Origin: PHAA01 sp034678805
GTDB lineage: Bacteria > Bacillota > Syntrophomonadia > Syntrophomonadales > Syntrophomonadaceae
Direction of reading: 5' to 3'
DNA length: 5,886 nucleotides
NCBI GenBank assembly: GCA_034678805.1
Contig: JAXDBN010000261.1
Coordinates: 1 to 5,886, forward strand
Below the pieces are notes generated by a model. That model did not search any database and was not told where the DNA came from. It was given only the letters and a program-made list of their open reading frames with translations. This document shows, piece by piece, positions 1 to 5,885 of this stretch; the first letter of the stretch is position 1, and each line of letters starts with the position of its first letter. A program made the position numbers and the translations under genes.

Positions 1-75
1 CCCTTCCCGGAATTCATGCAGGAAATCATGGCCCGGGGCGGTTTGATAAACTATGTTAAAGACACCAAACAATAG
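1..75 (+). CDS. leuD: 3-isopropylmalate dehydratase small subunit, C-terminal end only (LeuD)
   Basis: Frame 1 is open from the left edge to TAG at 73-75 and gives the 24-residue tail PFPEFMQEIMARGG followed by LINYVKDTKQ. This pattern (PEFM.EI...GGL..YVK) resembles the C-terminus of bacterial LeuD small subunits. LeuD pairs with LeuC, the Fe-S large subunit, in the cytoplasm to isomerise 2-isopropylmalate to 3-isopropylmalate; the same pair can process citramalate. The identity rests on a short tail plus context: leuB follows after 23 bases, the usual leuC-leuD-leuB order. The rest of the gene lies outside the window. Another small protein in a leu operon is possible but less likely. Confidence 0.75.
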   Translation, partial: PFPEFMQEIMARGGLINYVKDTKQ

Positions 76-98
76 CAGAGTCCGAAAGGAGAGAACCA

Positions 99-1175
99 AT
101 GTATAAAATTGCAGTGCTCCCCGGAGATGGAATCGGAGTAGAAATTGTTCCCGAGGCGGTTAAAGCCTTGCAGGCTATCGGGGAGAAATGCGGTCATGAG
201 TTCCAGTTTACCGAAGCCCTGATTGGAGGGGCAGCCTATGATGAAGTAGGGCATCCCCTGCCAGAGGCTACCCTGGATATATGCCGCCGATCGGATGCAG
301 TATTACTGGGTGCGATTGGCGGTCCCAAGTGGGATGAATTGCCGGTTAATTTACGGCCTGAGGTGGGAGCCTTGCTGCCGTTACGCAAGGAACTAGGGCT
401 CTATGCCAACTTGCGTCCCTGTATTTTATTCCCTGGTTTGCTTAAAGCATCCACTCTAAAAGAAGAGGTCATTAGCGGAGTGGATTTGATCGTTATCCGC
501 GAATTGACCGGCGGATTATACTTTGGTGAAAAGAGCCGGGTGCAGACTCCGGACGGCGGACAAAAGGCCGTTGATATCCTCAGTTATTCCACCTATGAGA
601 TCGAGAGAATTGTACGTTTTGCCTATGAAGTGGCCCGTAAAAGGAAACATAAACTGTGTTCGGTCGACAAGGCCAATGTGCTGGAGAGCTCCCGCTTATG
701 GAGAGAAACGGTTACCAGATTAGGGGGAGACTATCCTGATGTCGAAACCAGTCACATGTATGTAGACAACTGCTCCATGCAGCTTATCCGCAATCCCCGC
801 CAATTTGATGTAATTGTTACGGAGAATATGTTTGGGGACATTCTGACTGATGAAGCCTCCATGCTAACCGGATCCATCGGTATGCTGCCCAGTGCTTCTA
901 TTGGTGGTGAGGTGGGTCTGTATGAACCATCCCACGGCAGCGCTCCGGATATTGCCGGCCAGAAGAAAGCTAATCCCCTGGCCACGATTTTATCGGCCGC
1001 CATGATGCTGCGCTACTCGTTTAATTTGGAAAAGGAAGCCTGCCTGATCGAGCAGGCAGTAACCAAAGTGATGGAAGATGGTTACCGCACCCCGGACTTG
1101 ATGGAGGAAGGCAAAATATTAGTCGATACTGTCCAGATGGGTGATCTGGTCAAGGCAGTAATACTTAATAGTTGA
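99..1175 (+). CDS. leuB: 3-isopropylmalate dehydrogenase (LeuB)
   Basis: LeuB is a cytoplasmic enzyme that oxidises and decarboxylates 3-isopropylmalate to 2-oxoisocaproate with NAD+, in leucine synthesis. The 358 residues match the usual length. The N-terminus has LPGDGIG (7-13). Residues expected for the active site by family comparison are all present: Arg96, Arg106 and Arg134, Tyr141 in IRELTGGLYFG (133-143), Lys191 in VDKANVL, and metal-binding Asp223, Asp247 and Asp251 within ENMFGDILTDE. EPSHGSAPDIAG (276-287) is the NAD-binding loop. The RELTGGLYFG form separates it from isocitrate dehydrogenase. The ATG start follows AAAGGAGAG (85-93) with 5 bases between. It lies 23 bases after leuD, and its TGA stop is embedded in the next gene's ribosome binding site, so translation is probably coupled. 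With cimA next door, LeuB likely also converts 3-methylmalate to 2-oxobutanoate (inference). Confidence 0.97.
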   Translation: MYKIAVLPGDGIGVEIVPEAVKALQAIGEKCGHEFQFTEALIGGAAYDEVGHPLPEATLDICRRSDAVLLGAIGGPKWDELPVNLRPEVGALLPLRKELGLYANLRPCILFPGLLKASTLKEEVISGVDLIVIRELTGGLYFGEKSRVQTPDGGQKAVDILSYSTYEIERIVRFAYEVARKRKHKLCSVDKANVLESSRLWRETVTRLGGDYPDVETSHMYVDNCSMQLIRNPRQFDVIVTENMFGDILTDEASMLTGSIGMLPSASIGGEVGLYEPSHGSAPDIAGQKKANPLATILSAAMMLRYSFNLEKEACLIEQAVTKVMEDGYRTPDLMEEGKILVDTVQMGDLVKAVILNS

Positions 1176-1204
1176 GGAGGACCAAAATTGGGGATTTAAA
1201 GTTG
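1174..1204 (+). promoter_or_regulatory. cimA ribosome binding site and ambiguous initiation region
   Basis: GAGGAGG at 1174-1180 is a strong Shine-Dalgarno sequence that overlaps the leuB stop (TGA 1173-1175). No ATG or GTG lies at a useful distance in the cimA frame. In-frame options are TTG 1172, which lies before and partly inside the Shine-Dalgarno sequence and so cannot use it; ATT 1187, with ideal 6-base spacing but a rare start codon; and TTG 1202, which is 21 bases away. An out-of-frame TTG at 1188 also has good spacing, but it ends at TAA 1197-1199 after three codons, two bases before TTG 1202. Confidence 0.7.
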
Positions 1205-2779
1205 GATGTTAAGATTTACGATGTTACGCTGCGGGACGGCGCTCAAGGGGAAGGCATTTCCTTCTCGGTTGATGACAAGCTGAAAATAGCCCGCAAGCTT
1301 GATCTGCTCGGGGTCTCCTATATAGAAGGGGGCTGGCCGGGAAGCAACCCTAAGGACCTGGATTTCTTTCGCCAGATGAAAAGTTATGAGCTGCGCAATG
1401 CCAAGCTGAGCGCGTTCAGTTCGACCCGCAAACCTGGAATCAGCGTAACTCATGATAATAATATTACTTCGCTGCTGGCAGCAGAGGTCCCGGTAGTAGC
1501 TATTTTTGGCAAAGCATGGGATTTTCATGTGGTGCGGGCTTTGGAAACCTCCCTGGAGGAAAATCTGGCTATGGTGGAGGATACCATTGTTTATCTGAAG
1601 GATAAAGGCCTCGAGGTTATCTTTGATGCCGAGCACTTCTTCGACGGTTTCAAACACAATCCCGATTACGCATTGCAGGTATTGACCACCGCAGCCAAGG
1701 CCGGGGCTGATTGTTTGGCCTTATGCGACACCAATGGCGGGACCTTGCCCTGGGAATTAGAGAACATTATAAAGAAGGTCCAGGCGGAATTAACAACGCC
1801 GCTGGGCATTCATGCTCATAACGATACCGGGTGTGGGGTAAGCAATTCCCTAACCGCATTGAATCTTGGTTTTACCCAGGTCCAGGGTACTATTAATAAT
1901 TTGGGCGAGCGCTGCGGCAACGCTGACCTTTGCTCTATCATACCCAACCTGGAATTAAAGATGAATAAACGGTGCCTGCCCGCCGGCAACCTTAAACGGC
2001 TCACTGAGGTATCCCATTTCGTTAATGAGATCGCCAACATGCCCAGTCCCAATAATCAGCCCTTTGTCGGCTACGGCGCTTTTGCCCATAAAGGCGGGAT
2101 ACATGTAAGCGCTCTGCTAAAGGATTCCATGACCTATGAACACATCAATCCAGAAGAGGTTGGCAACCATCGCCGGGTGCTGGTGTCGGAGCTGGCTGGC
2201 ATCTCCAACCTGCTTTATAAAGCCAAGGAATTGAAGCTGGATGTAAATAGTTATGATGCCCAGACCCGGGCAGTAATCAAACAGATAAAGGAACTTGAGA
2301 ACCAGGGCTTCCAATTTGAAGGTGCGGATGCATCGTTGGAGTTGCTGCTGCGCAAGGCCTTTGGCCAGCTGGAGGATTTCTTCCAGCTGAAAAACCTTAA
2401 GATTATCCTGGAAAAGCAGGAAGACAGCGATTTTGTAGCGGAAGCATTCATAAAAGTGACCATTGGGGACCAGACGGTTCATACCGCCGCCGAAGGTGAC
2501 GGGCCGGTAAATGCCCTGGATAACTCGCTGCGTAAGGCCTTAACGGAGGTCTATCCAGAGATCAGTGAGATGCACCTGGCCGACTACAAGGTACGTGTGC
2601 TGGATGGCAGCCTGGGTACGGCAGCCCGGGTCAGGGTGCTTATTGAGTCGGCTAACGAAACGGAAAAATGGAGCACGGTCGGGGTTTCGGAGAATATCAT
2701 TGAAGCCTCCTGGCAGGCCCTGGTTGACAGTATAAACTACCTGCTGATGAAAAAGAGGCTGCCCCAGGAAGACCAGTAA
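1187..2779 (+). CDS. cimA: (R)-citramalate synthase, long form (CimA)
   Basis: CimA condenses pyruvate with acetyl-CoA to (R)-citramalate in the cytoplasm, the first step of a threonine-independent route to 2-oxobutanoate and isoleucine. Numbering here is from TTG 1172 (535 residues). The HMGL-like TIM barrel opens with IYDVTLRDGAQGEG (15-28, Arg21 and Asp22 catalytic or metal-linked). The metal-binding GIHAHND has His214 and His216, followed by NLGERCGNADL (243-253). GAFAHKGGIHVSAL (302-315) is typical of the isopropylmalate/citramalate group. The EGGWPGSNPKD motif (52-62) favours the long-form citramalate synthase over LeuA or homocitrate synthase. A LeuA-type regulatory domain (about 400-525, with AEGDGPVNALDNSL) suggests end-product feedback, probably by isoleucine. 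The start is uncertain; ATT 1187 is reported because it fits the Shine-Dalgarno spacing, giving 530 residues. TTG 1202 (525 residues) would match the usual family N-terminus. A terminator follows 35 bases after the stop. Confidence 0.93.
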   Translation: MGDLKLDVKIYDVTLRDGAQGEGISFSVDDKLKIARKLDLLGVSYIEGGWPGSNPKDLDFFRQMKSYELRNAKLSAFSSTRKPGISVTHDNNITSLLAAEVPVVAIFGKAWDFHVVRALETSLEENLAMVEDTIVYLKDKGLEVIFDAEHFFDGFKHNPDYALQVLTTAAKAGADCLALCDTNGGTLPWELENIIKKVQAELTTPLGIHAHNDTGCGVSNSLTALNLGFTQVQGTINNLGERCGNADLCSIIPNLELKMNKRCLPAGNLKRLTEVSHFVNEIANMPSPNNQPFVGYGAFAHKGGIHVSALLKDSMTYEHINPEEVGNHRRVLVSELAGISNLLYKAKELKLDVNSYDAQTRAVIKQIKELENQGFQFEGADASLELLLRKAFGQLEDFFQLKNLKIILEKQEDSDFVAEAFIKVTIGDQTVHTAAEGDGPVNALDNSLRKALTEVYPEISEMHLADYKVRVLDGSLGTAARVRVLIESANETEKWSTVGVSENIIEASWQALVDSINYLLMKKRLPQEDQ

Positions 2780-2814
2780 TAGCAGAGCAAAAGCCAATGA
2801 GACAAATGACAAAA

Positions 2815-2851
2815 TACCCCGGTCGTAAAAACATGACCGGGGTAACTTTTT
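2815..2851. terminator. Rho-independent terminator between convergent genes
   Basis: TACCCCGGTC (2815-2824) pairs perfectly with GACCGGGGTA (2835-2844) across a 10-base A-rich loop. AC then TTTTT (2847-2851) follows on the + strand. It lies 35 bases after the cimA stop and ends 13 bases from the stop of the minus-strand gene at 2865. Read on the minus strand, the same stem is preceded by AAAAA and followed by TTTT (2814-2811), so it can serve both genes. It is probably stronger for the leu-cim operon, which has the longer T run. Confidence 0.92.
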
Positions 2852-2864
2852 GCAATTCAGCCTG

Positions 2865-3512
2865 TTAGTCAACCATTCTTAATCCAACTGCCAGGGCGCT
2901 GGAAGAGATATTGCTGATAGAGACAAAGTCAATATTGAAAGCTTGCTGCTCTACTTCCACCACGTAGGTGCAACATTCAGCGCAGCCGGCACAGGAGCAC
3001 CAGCTGAAACTGAAGGGCTCGGAGACATTCTGAGAAGCCTCGGACGGAATAGGGGGCGGCTGTGGGAAGTTCTGTGACCTTTCGAATGCCCAGGTCCCGA
3101 GGGTGATGGTCGACCCTTCACATACCTTCTTAAGTTTGAATACCAGGCGCAGGAAATAATTGGCCAGGTCGTTGATTCGATAGGAGATCAAGGCTGAGAA
3201 GTCGAATTTGACCACCGCATCGATGAGGTCACTGGTATCCAGGGCCAGGGTGGACTGCACCGCCGAGTTGTCATAACCACCATTGATGACAACACCGTTG
3301 GCTTCCCTTAAACCTAGAAGATTGGTAGGCAAGGGGGCCGAACCAGTGTTGGTTCCGCATTTAAGGATAGTGGCGCTTTCATAGCGGGGCTCAGGTTTGG
3401 GCCAGGGCTTGGGTGGGCAGAATTCTTCATATCTGGGTTCGGGATCAGGATATTTTTGGCCGTCACGATCTGCGTACTTGTAGGAATCACGGTAGATTCT
3501 GTTACACTTCAT
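2865..3512 (-). CDS. Cysteine-rich protein of unknown function, DUF4489-like
   Basis: The 215-residue protein has no signal peptide or membrane segment. ATG 3512-3510 is chosen because AGGAGGT (3527-3521) sits 8 bases upstream; an in-frame ATG at 3548 adds 12 residues but leaves the binding site inside the gene. Residues 1-46 are charged and rich in proline and tyrosine, with PEPRYE twice (24-29 and 40-45, give or take one). A beta-rich domain follows: ILKCG near 49-53, TLALDTSDL near 88-96, VVKFDFSALI near 100-109. It ends in SFSWCSCAGCAECCTYVVEV (about 168-187), with Cys172, 174, 177, 180 and 181. From memory the LKCG, LDTS, VKF.FS and SFS..C.C..C..CCTY..EV pattern resembles clostridial DUF4489 proteins; I could not run a profile. 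The nine cysteines (3, 32, 52, 131 and the cluster) could bind metal or form crosslinks. Function is unknown. It is a single gene convergent with cimA. Confidence 0.8.
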   Translation of the reverse strand: MKCNRIYRDSYKYADRDGQKYPDPEPRYEEFCPPKPWPKPEPRYESATILKCGTNTGSAPLPTNLLGLREANGVVINGGYDNSAVQSTLALDTSDLIDAVVKFDFSALISYRINDLANYFLRLVFKLKKVCEGSTITLGTWAFERSQNFPQPPPIPSEASQNVSEPFSFSWCSCAGCAECCTYVVEVEQQAFNIDFVSISNISSSALAVGLRMVD

Positions 3513-3664
3513 TATTAGAAACCTCCTATAAAAATTTTCACCGGGCATAGAGCCGAGTCTTCGCCGGTTCTACTGTAGGGTATTCATCAGCCTATAATTT
3601 GGTTACATTGGGAAAGATAAAGATCTTAGGTAAATAAGCGGTATATCATCCTATGTAATCATCC

Positions 3665-3692
3665 ATAATAAAAAAGTTGCCATTATTCACAA
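3665..3692 (-). promoter_or_regulatory. Candidate sigma-A-type promoter for the cysteine-rich gene
   Basis: On the minus strand TTGTGA (3692-3687, 4 of 6 matches to the -35 consensus) is followed after 16 bases by TATTAT (3670-3665, 5 of 6 to the -10 consensus). Transcription would start near 3658 and leave an untranslated leader of roughly 145 bases before ATG 3512. The divergent region is AT-rich, so chance matches are likely. I saw no equally good promoter for the + strand gene at 3727; TTGCCA (3677-3682) with TAAAGT (3701-3706) at 18-base spacing is a weak option that overlaps this one. Confidence 0.3.
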
Positions 3693-3726
3693 TATTTTGC
3701 TAAAGTAGTTTTCGAGGTGATAGGAA

Positions 3727-4719
3727 TTGAAGGCAATGATAATGGCAGCTGGAGTAGGATCCAGACTGATGCCTATGACTACCGATATACCCAAGCCCAT
3801 GATTCCCCTGGCCAATCGTCCTCTCATGGCCAATACGGTGCGTCTTTTGCAGGAACATGGATTTATTGACCTGATCGCCAACCTTCACTACCACGGAGAC
3901 TGCATAAGCAGCTATTTTGGCAGCGGACAGGCATTTGGAGTCAACTTGAACTACTCCCGGGAAGAAGAATTAATGGGTACAGCGGGAGGAGTTAAACGCT
4001 GCGCCTGGTTCCTTGACCAAACCTTTGTGATTGTCAGCGGGGATGCCCTGACCGATATCAACCTGACCAAACTGGTTCAAGCCCATCGCCGGCACGGTGC
4101 CCTGGCAACCATAGCCTTAAAGGAGGTCCCTGATGTAGAACACTTCGGCATCGTAATCACTGATGATAATCAACGGATCCAGAGCTTCCAGGAAAAACCG
4201 CGGCCCGAGGAGGCCCTGAGCCGGGTTGCCAACACCGGCATATATGTATTTGAACCGGAGATTTTCGAACATATTCCCGCCGGGCAATTCTATGATTTCG
4301 GCAAACAGCTATTCCCGCAGTTGGTCAAGATGGGCAGTCCTTTTTATGGGGTTCCTATAAATGAATACTGGTGTGATGTAGGGAACCTGGATACATATCG
4401 TCAAGCCCATGCTGATGTATTATCAGGTAAAGTACAGGCCGGGATGGCCGGTGAATTGCGGCGAAATCGTGATAGCCTGGTATTGTTGGGAGAAGGTGTT
4501 CATGTGGGTGCTAATGTCAAATTCAGCGGCAGTGTAGTAATTGGACCTGGCAGCCAGATTGGCGATAATGTTGTTTTAAGCGATTCAGTTATATGGAACC
4601 ATACTATTGTAGGGGAACAGGTTACCATTCGAGGCGCGGTAGTGGGCTCCAACTGCAGGATTCCAAACGGGACAACAATTGAGCCGGGTGCAGCTTTAGC
4701 CAGCGGTACTTCGTATTGA
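3727..4719 (+). CDS. Sugar-1-phosphate nucleotidyltransferase with C-terminal hexapeptide repeats
   Basis: This is a 330-residue cytoplasmic enzyme that should join a sugar-1-phosphate to a nucleoside triphosphate, giving an NDP-sugar and pyrophosphate for cell-surface polysaccharide. The N-terminal Rossmann-like domain (about 1-235) starts KAMIMAAGVGSRLMPMT (2-18), the glycine-rich NTP loop, followed by PKPM (22-25) with the usual lysine. Further motifs are GTAGGV (84-89), the metal-binding GDALTD (105-110), QEKP (155-158), NTGIYVF (169-175) and WCDVGN (215-220). Residues about 250-325 show short left-handed beta-helix repeats (VVIGPGSQIGDNV and similar). The start is TTG with GAGGTGA (3714-3720) 6 bases upstream; no earlier start is needed. 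Family resemblance is to mannose-1-phosphate guanylyltransferases and glucose-1-phosphate nucleotidyltransferases, but the substrate cannot be settled from motifs. No phosphomannomutase domain is fused, unlike some relatives. No other polysaccharide gene is visible nearby. Confidence 0.88.
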   Translation: MKAMIMAAGVGSRLMPMTTDIPKPMIPLANRPLMANTVRLLQEHGFIDLIANLHYHGDCISSYFGSGQAFGVNLNYSREEELMGTAGGVKRCAWFLDQTFVIVSGDALTDINLTKLVQAHRRHGALATIALKEVPDVEHFGIVITDDNQRIQSFQEKPRPEEALSRVANTGIYVFEPEIFEHIPAGQFYDFGKQLFPQLVKMGSPFYGVPINEYWCDVGNLDTYRQAHADVLSGKVQAGMAGELRRNRDSLVLLGEGVHVGANVKFSGSVVIGPGSQIGDNVVLSDSVIWNHTIVGEQVTIRGAVVGSNCRIPNGTTIEPGAALASGTSY

Positions 4720-4730
4720 TTGAATGATAT

Positions 4731-4793
4731 ATAATGCCCCACTATCGAGATAGAAATGGTCATAAGCTTAAGTATGAAATTGTGGGCAATTAT
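4731..4793. repeat. Imperfect inverted repeat in the gap before birA
   Basis: ATAATGCCCCAC (4731-4742) and GTGGGCAATTAT (4782-4793) are complementary at 10 of 12 positions, or nearly all positions if one base is bulged, and are 39 bases apart. The left arm includes most of TATAAT (4730-4735), a possible -10 hexamer without a good -35. No T run follows the right arm, so it is a poor terminator. It could be a transcript stem, a regulator site or chance. A 9-base direct repeat, TGTCATTGA, follows at 4795-4803 and 4835-4843. Confidence 0.4.
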
Positions 4794-4859
4794 TTGTCAT
4801 TGAGGCTATGCTTGCAGACTTAATGAACATTGGGTGTCATTGAAGAAGGGATGTATAAC

Positions 4860-5849
4860 TTGACTCTTCGCAAAGCAATTTTAACAACGTTAAAAGAAAG
4901 GAAAGGCGAATGGGTTTCGGGGGAACTATTGAGTAGTTGCCATGATGTATCCCGGACGGCAGTCTGGAAGCAGGTTAAACGTTTACTGGAAGAGGGCTAT
5001 ATAATTGAGTCTGCTCCTAAAAAGGGTTATCGCCTGAAAACTGATCCAGACATACTTTTACCTGAGGAAATTTGTTCAAGTTTGGTCACAAAGAGGTTTG
5101 GGCGTGAAAACTATGTTTATTATCCGGAAACTGATTCTACTAACGATAGAGCCAAGCTGTTAGCAACTCAAGGGTATCCCGAGGGCACCGTGGTGGTAGC
5201 TGAAATGCAGCGAGCCGGACGGGGGCGCAGGGGCCGAACGTGGTATTCACCGGCCAACCGTGGTATATATGTATCAATAATCTTACGGCCGGCTCTGCCC
5301 TCGCATCAGATATCCAGGATTCCTCTGGTTACTGCGGTAGCGGTAGCCGAGACCCTGAATTCGGAACTTGATCTGCAAGCCCTCATTAAATGGCCCAATG
5401 ACATATTGATTGGCGGCAAAAAGATTGCTGGAATTCTCGCCGAAGCTGCTACTGATATGGATAGCATTGAATATGTTGTAGTAGGAATCGGTTTGAACAT
5501 TAGCAATGATATCAATGAATTTCCTGCCGATCTCCGCATGCCGGCTACTTCAGTTCAGGCTGAGCAAGGCCGTCTTGCTTCCCGAACCGACATTCTGAGA
5601 GCTCTTTTGTACAATATGGAGATCCGTTACGAGCAACTCCTTAGGGGAGACTTTAAGGAAACCTTAGCCAAGGCTCGAACTCTGTCCATGCTTCTGGGGC
5701 AGGAGGTACGACTGGAATCCAAAGGTGATTATATTATCGGGGAGGCTATTGAAATCAATAGCGATGGTTTTCTGCTGGTGCGTGATAAGCAGGGGACAAT
5801 ACGGACGGTAATGTCTGGAGAGGTAGATTTATTATCGTCTATTCCATAA
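4860..5849 (+). CDS. birA: Bifunctional biotin-[acetyl-CoA carboxylase] ligase and biotin operon repressor (BirA)
   Basis: BirA activates biotin with ATP to biotinyl-5'-AMP and transfers it to a lysine of biotin carboxyl carrier proteins. When these are already biotinylated, the BirA-biotinyl-AMP dimer binds DNA and represses biotin genes. Numbering is from TTG 4860 (329 residues, close to the usual 320-330). An N-terminal winged helix-turn-helix (about 19-59, with VSRTAVWKQVKRLLEEGY) marks the repressor-type group. The catalytic core has STND (93-96), the adenylate-binding loop GRGRRGR (120-126), KWPNDI (177-182), GGKKIAGIL (185-193) and GIGLNI (209-214). A small SH3-like C-terminal domain ends in GEVDLLSSI. 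AAGGG (4846-4850) lies 9 bases before TTG 4860 but touches ATG 4851, so the TTG is preferred; ATG 4851 (332 residues) or TTG 4830 (339) remain possible. A BirA operator starts two bases after the stop. Confidence 0.96.
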   Translation: MTLRKAILTTLKERKGEWVSGELLSSCHDVSRTAVWKQVKRLLEEGYIIESAPKKGYRLKTDPDILLPEEICSSLVTKRFGRENYVYYPETDSTNDRAKLLATQGYPEGTVVVAEMQRAGRGRRGRTWYSPANRGIYVSIILRPALPSHQISRIPLVTAVAVAETLNSELDLQALIKWPNDILIGGKKIAGILAEAATDMDSIEYVVVGIGLNISNDINEFPADLRMPATSVQAEQGRLASRTDILRALLYNMEIRYEQLLRGDFKETLAKARTLSMLLGQEVRLESKGDYIIGEAIEINSDGFLLVRDKQGTIRTVMSGEVDLLSSIP

Positions 5850-5850
5850 A

Positions 5851-5885
5851 ATTGTTAACCAAGAATTTTTGTTTGGGTTGACAAT
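5851..5885. promoter_or_regulatory. BirA operator (biotin box)
   Basis: TTGTTAACC (5852-5860) and GGTTGACAA (5876-5884) form an inverted repeat with 15 bases between; 8 of 9 positions are symmetric, and an extra A/T pair (5851, 5885) extends the arms to 10. This matches the known BirA signal of two such arms spaced 14-16 bases apart, as in the Bacillus subtilis and Escherichia coli biotin operators. It lies just after birA, so it should control a + strand gene beyond the right edge. Confidence 0.9.
5878..5883 (+). promoter_or_regulatory. -35 hexamer of a biotin-repressed promoter (truncated by window edge)
   Basis: TTGACA is a perfect -35 consensus hexamer and lies inside the right arm of the BirA operator. 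The matching -10 would fall near 5900-5907, outside the window. The overlap is the expected layout for repression by blocking RNA polymerase. The one asymmetric base of the operator (G at 5880 instead of A) is what completes the TTGACA consensus. Confidence 0.6.

Noticed and set aside
71..80. AATAGCAGAG after the leuD stop, repeated exactly at 2778-2787 after the cimA stop
   Set aside because: It is only ten bases with different flanks and no symmetry or known function; coincidence around stop codons is the simplest reading.
2117..2482. Open minus-strand frames of 70-121 codons opposite cimA, and similar ones opposite leuB (752-1003), the nucleotidyltransferase (4500-4763) and birA (5306-5539)
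   Set aside because: They lie wholly or mostly inside genes with strong family motifs on the + strand. I recognise no protein family in them, and they are expected antisense shadows.
3513..3548. Longer start (ATG 3548-3546) for the cysteine-rich minus-strand gene
   Set aside because: The strong AGGAGGT at 3527-3521 lies inside that extension and is correctly spaced for ATG 3512, so the shorter form is preferred.
3540..3568. ACCGG (3540-3544) and CCGGT (3564-3568) as a leader hairpin upstream of the cysteine-rich gene
   Set aside because: The arms are only five bases with a 19-base loop, and there is no T run or known riboswitch pattern; this is within chance.
3593..3598. TATAAT on the + strand as a promoter for the nucleotidyltransferase gene
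   Set aside because: There is no recognisable -35 hexamer 16-18 bases upstream, and it would leave a leader of about 120 bases.
3648..3655. CATAGGAT on the minus strand as a sporulation sigma-E or sigma-K -10 element
   Set aside because: No matching -35 (ATATT, or AC at 16-17 bases) is found at the right distance; AC at 3677-3676 is 20 bases away.
5852..5884. The operator palindrome after birA as a transcription terminator
   Set aside because: The T run (5866-5870) lies in the loop rather than after the second arm, and the sequence fits the BirA signal instead.
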